Source: Rugalucina vietnamica
Lineage: Eukaryota; Mollusca; Bivalvia; Lucinida; Lucinidae
Length of the DNA: 64,000 nt
Assembly (NCBI GenBank): GCA_964017185.1
Contig: OZ024869.1
Location: forward strand, 56,260,761 to 56,324,760
Direction: 5' to 3'
Below are positions 61,934 to 64,000 of this stretch, piece by piece (position 1 is the stretch's first letter; each line of letters opens with the position of its first letter). Made by a program: the position numbers and the translations under genes. A model generated the notes under the pieces. It did no database searches. It was not told where the DNA came from and was given only the letters and a program-made list of their open reading frames with translations.

Positions 61934-64000
61934 CTTTCTTTTTTTTTTTTCAAGGCATTTGATAATTCATCAATTTTAATATCCTCTTCTTGGGTATCAT
62001 CATTCTATTACTTCATATCATTTTGTGCAAATTTCAAATTATTGAAAGTCTTATTCTAGCATTTCAAGTTTCAAATGGGAGTTCAAATAAAAACATTCAT
62101 AATATTCATTATTATTATTATTACTCTCAGCTCCAGTTTAAAACTTGTCTCATTATGGTAAAAACATGTAGGTTTACGGTGAGTAAGTATAACATGAAAT
62201 GTAAATATATGGCATGCATTTTTGTTTTCATGCATCCTTTAATAGTGAGCCTGTTAAGAATTTATTTGCCTCATGCGATTTTAAGTAGTTTTGTAAAATA
62301 CCACAGTCTTGCTAACCCTCCTTCACATATGAAGGGATGTTCTGTCAATTTCATTTGTTAATGTACATGTAAATGAGTAAAAATATCTGTTTCACTTTCT
62401 TACAATCAGTCAGAATTAAGATGGATCCATGCACACTGGATTAAAATCAACCATATTTAACATATCAGGACCTATAAGAATAAGGCATAATACTATCATG
62501 GACTTACAGATCATGTGTTTAAAGTTGTTGAAAGCATTCAGCTGTAGTTAAAACCCATGCAGCATTCTACTTCTTGCAAAGGTAAGCATCAAACATCTAG
62601 GGGATTTATACTAAACAATAACTCACGTTCTGGGTTCATCAAATGTGTGTTTTCAAAGTCTATTTTTTCAACAGGACATATAAATCCTAAAACCAAAATA
62701 TATGATCTTATATGTTTGATAATCTCTAGATGAAAATCTGATTTGACAAACATTTTCTCCAAGTACCAATTATCTATTTTTCCCATTACTTGTTTAAGCT
62801 ATGAAATGGTTTTATATACTATATTCAGCCTATTCAGCCAAACCACATTACAACATATATGTTTGATCATGCACTGTAGCACCTAAAACGCAGTAAGCTT
62901 TTGTTTCAGTATTTTTGAGAATTCAGTATTCAACAGGAAAGACAGAAAGACAAAGGAAAGAATTAGCGACGCTCATTCAGCCATAAAAGTGCATTTGTGT
63001 AAAGGTAGATAACCTCAAAACCCAATACTAATGACTTTGTATTTGCTGAAGAAAACTTGCCAGTATGAGAAGTGCCATGGTTCGTGCACACTAGCTAGAC
63101 AACAATGACAAATATACAACACTTAGGAGAGCCAATCACTAAGAAAATGGTATCTTTTAATTCAATTGATTTGTTTTAAGGTTTTTAAAAACCTTCCAAT
63201 TGTAATGAGATGTTTTTAAAAAACCTTCCAATTTAATGAGATCAATTCAGTCCAATTCAAATATATTTATGGCATCAATCTTGGTTAAATATTGATTTAA
63301 ATAATTAATTCAAACAAATCGTACCCACCTAATTCACTGACATTAATATTGCTGTATATTGGTCCCTGTCCAGGGCCTCTTGGAACTCCGCCCCCATACC
63401 CTCTTCTGGTTGGCTCCTGCATTGAGGGGGTGGAGCTATTGGTCACATGATTAGACTGGTTGGAGTTCAATGACTCTGTACTATCACTGGTACTGTTACT
63501 ACCTGTCTGGGTCTCAAAACCTACAAATAGGGTTAATATGTATCTTTCAAACTTCAGATATAAAAAAAAATCTGTCTTGATTTTCAGGGTTTTTTACCAC
63601 TAATAAAAATCCATTCACAGAAAAACAAAGATCAAAACAAATATTTATTTACCAAAGGATACTTATTTTGAGCACTGTTGATATAAACTCACAAACTGCA
63701 TCAAAATCCATTTGGCAAATGTATATCTGATAAGAGCAGTTGCTTTTCTCTTAAAACAATGTTTTTTTTTTTTTTCTTTTTTTTTTGTATTTAATTCTTC
63801 ATATCCCATATCATGCTGACAGCTCACTTGAATTGGCTACAGAATAAGCTATAAAACTTTATCCTAACCTCCAGTAGTTGGATTATAAACATCAACTGGG
63901 CGGACTTTGTTCCTGTTCTGCTGCTGATAGCCACCGGGAGCCAGGTTAGCGTACTGTCGTGGTGACTGGTTCCCTACGTTACTACTGGTACTCATTGCCG
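54229..64000 (-). CDS. Graf: GRAF-family RhoGAP (ARHGAP26/10/42 type), C-terminal part with SH3 domain
   Basis: Eight minus-strand exons: 63869-64000 (runs off the right edge), 63329-63520, 62627-62686, 60090-60129, 58498-58545, 55457-55570, 54759-54838 and 54229-54320. Codon phase holds at every join. The visible protein is a Ser/Thr/Gly/Asn-rich linker of about 180 residues, as in this family, ending in a complete SH3 domain: ARTLFRCEAENDSELSFEP, then VRASKEPGWLEGTLDG and KSGLVPENYIEYI before TGA. ALYDY-like start, ENDSELSF, the paired W in PGWLEG and PENYIE are the SH3 binding-surface residues and closely match the GRAF SH3. Known GRAF proteins have BAR, PH, RhoGAP and SH3 domains, inactivate RhoA or Cdc42, and act in clathrin-independent endocytosis and adhesion. 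The BAR, PH and GAP domains would lie outside this window. Confidence 0.92.
54321..54758. other. Graf: Graf last intron, no repeat seen
   Basis: 438 bp with no recognisable element. Plus-strand open frames here are antisense or chance. Confidence 0.5.
54759..54838 (-). CDS. Graf: Graf SH3 exon, first half
   Basis: Encodes TARTLFRCEAENDSELSFEP then NQIIKN. Acceptor TTTCAG|AAC, donor AATG|GTAAGT, phase 2 in and 1 out. Confidence 0.93.
55195..55422 (-). mobile_element. hairpin MITE family A, copy 20 (degenerate)
   Basis: Retains GATCAGCGGTACAGTAATTG, CTTCTACCTAAATCCAAAAT and a type II right end, GAAGACCAGGGTTTTTTTG. It is the most diverged copy. It is in the Graf intron before the SH3 exons. 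Confidence 0.7.
55457..55570 (-). CDS. Graf: Graf linker exon before SH3
   Basis: Encodes STSMQGPPSSRMSSVSMT and GSLGNLSNNHPATKK. Acceptor TTTCAG|GTC, donor AAAG|GTAGAC, phase 2 on both sides. Confidence 0.88.
55571..56830. other. Graf intron segment, no clear feature
   Basis: No exon recognised. Around 56570-56650 AGCCATGCATTAATATTGCA and TTAATACATGGCTTTTA form a loose inverted pair that may belong with the hairpin at 56831. Confidence 0.4.
56831..56934. mobile_element. near-perfect 42-bp-stem hairpin, possible foldback element
   Basis: The left arm TTCATTAACATTCGCTAGGT then CCCTCGGGGAGTGTTGAAAA is mirrored by TTTTCAACACTCCCCTCGGG then ACCTAGTGAATGTTAATGAA, with a loop of about 15 nt. The flanks (TTATGCAATAATAG and CCCTATATTGTATAA) continue the symmetry weakly. 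Confidence 0.85.
57552..58020. mobile_element. inverted-repeat MITE, TTGGCTCGTTGACAAAACC ends
   Basis: The left end GTTGGCTCGTTGACAAAACC then TCGTAACTGCA is perfectly inverted at the right (TGCAGTTACGAGG then TTTTGTCAACGAGCCAAC). Two further internal GACAAAACCTCGTA motifs occur near 57700 and 57742. Confidence 0.92.
58498..58545 (-). CDS. Graf: Graf 48-nt exon
   Basis: Encodes GSIKKRTSSDQPNTT. Acceptor TTGCTAG|CGG, donor CCAT|GTAAGC, phase 2 on both sides. The KKRTSS basic-serine stretch is a plausible phosphorylation site (inference). Confidence 0.75.
58782..58900. mobile_element. degenerate small inverted-repeat element
   Basis: CATGAGAAAACCTGTCTTAA at the left opposes GAACAGGTTTCCTCATGAGG at the right. 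It resembles the element at 4073-4314 and may be an old family A derivative. Confidence 0.5.
58901..60089. other. Graf intron, no feature seen
   Basis: No repeat recognised. The 104-residue plus-strand frame at 59497-59811 has no family features or splice context. Confidence 0.45.
60090..60129 (-). CDS. Graf: Graf 40-nt micro-exon
   Basis: Encodes NRLILSTSDVPT. Acceptor TTTTTCAG|CAA, donor CTTT|GTAAGT, phase 1 in and 2 out. Both neighbours fit. Confidence 0.7.
60190..61207. mobile_element. inverted-repeat DNA element of about 1.0 kb (GTAGAGCGGGT ends)
   Basis: The left end GTAGAGCGGGTTAGGGTATT then TCCGAAC is inverted at the right (GTTCGGAAATAGACGG then ACCCGCTCTAC). TTCCGAAC/GTTCGGAA motifs recur inside at about 60380, 60430, 60775, 60815 and 61165. 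No transposase is visible. Confidence 0.88.
61208..62626. other. Graf intron with long poly(T) tract
   Basis: Poly(T) of about 44 bases at 61891-61934 with a short interrupted extension. Otherwise no feature recognised. Confidence 0.5.
62627..62686 (-). CDS. Graf: Graf candidate 60-nt cassette exon
   Basis: Encodes FICPVEKIDFENTHLMNPE between acceptor GGTTTTAG|GAT and donor GAAC|GTGAGT. It is phase 1 on both sides and exactly 60 nt, so it can be included or skipped without a frameshift. No homology is recognised; the support is splice sites and phase only. Confidence 0.45.
62687..63328. other. Graf intron, one short duplication
   Basis: Around 63178-63240 TTTTTAAAAACCTTCCAATT is repeated as TTTTTAAAAAACCTTCCAAT. 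Nothing else recognised. Confidence 0.5.
63329..63520 (-). CDS. Graf: Graf linker exon, Ser/Asn/Gly-rich
   Basis: Encodes GFETQTGSNSTSDSTESL to GPGQGPIYSNINVSEL. Acceptor TTTGTAG|GTT, donor TTAG|GTGGGT, phase 1 on both sides, 63 full codons. Confidence 0.88.
63869..64000 (-). CDS. Graf: Graf linker exon (partial at window edge)
   Basis: Encodes AMSTSSNVGNQSPRQYAN to KVRPVDVYNPTTG. Donor GGAG|GTTAGG, phase 1 out. The upstream boundary is outside the window. Confidence 0.85.

Overview
The window is eukaryotic: AT-rich, with small exons, GT-AG introns, tRNA-derived SINEs and many miniature inverted-repeat elements. The proteins (an EF-hand/WD40 protein, a secreted C-type lectin, a GRAF-type RhoGAP) and the repeats (Helentron/pearl-like elements with tandem cores and ACGG runs, tRNA-headed SINEs) point to a marine mollusc, most likely a bivalve. 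The species cannot be named from the sequence alone. There is no operon structure and no bacterial, viral or CRISPR signal.

Layout. (1) 39711 down to 4388, minus strand: one long gene of 25 reconstructed coding exons, about 1,325 residues. It has an unrecognised Ser/Pro/Ala-rich N-terminal part, a canonical EF-hand plus a degenerate one, and then a long series of WD40 blades (WDR49/WDR64/WDY family). Codon phase is conserved at all 24 junctions; the joins before exon 4 are the least certain. (2) 40640 to 44217, plus strand: a complete five-exon gene for a 168-residue secreted C-type lectin, divergent from gene 1 across about 0.9 kb. (3) 64000 down to 54229, minus strand: the last eight coding exons of a GRAF-family RhoGAP (ARHGAP26/10/42), ending in a complete SH3 domain. 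Its BAR-PH-RhoGAP part lies beyond the right edge. The 10 kb between the 3' ends of genes 2 and 3 holds repeats only.

Introns and intergenic DNA are dominated by mobile elements. There are 20 copies of one roughly 235-bp MITE family with a central hairpin, and three SINEs with intact target-site duplications. Two Helentron/HINE-like elements are present, one inside a three-level nest at 28.6-31.7 kb. A 430-bp TRIM-like LTR element at 34.4 kb carries a tRNA-Ala-like segment in each LTR. Several single or paired inverted-repeat elements and one decayed LINE reverse-transcriptase fragment complete the set.

Most notable are the TRIM with Pol III-like LTRs, the sevenfold 113-bp tandem duplication of the 3' splice site and 5' part of exon 15 of the WD40 gene (with weaker copies of the same pattern at exons 16 and 9), and MITE ends lying 0-9 bp from splice sites. 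The three genes show no obvious functional link to each other.
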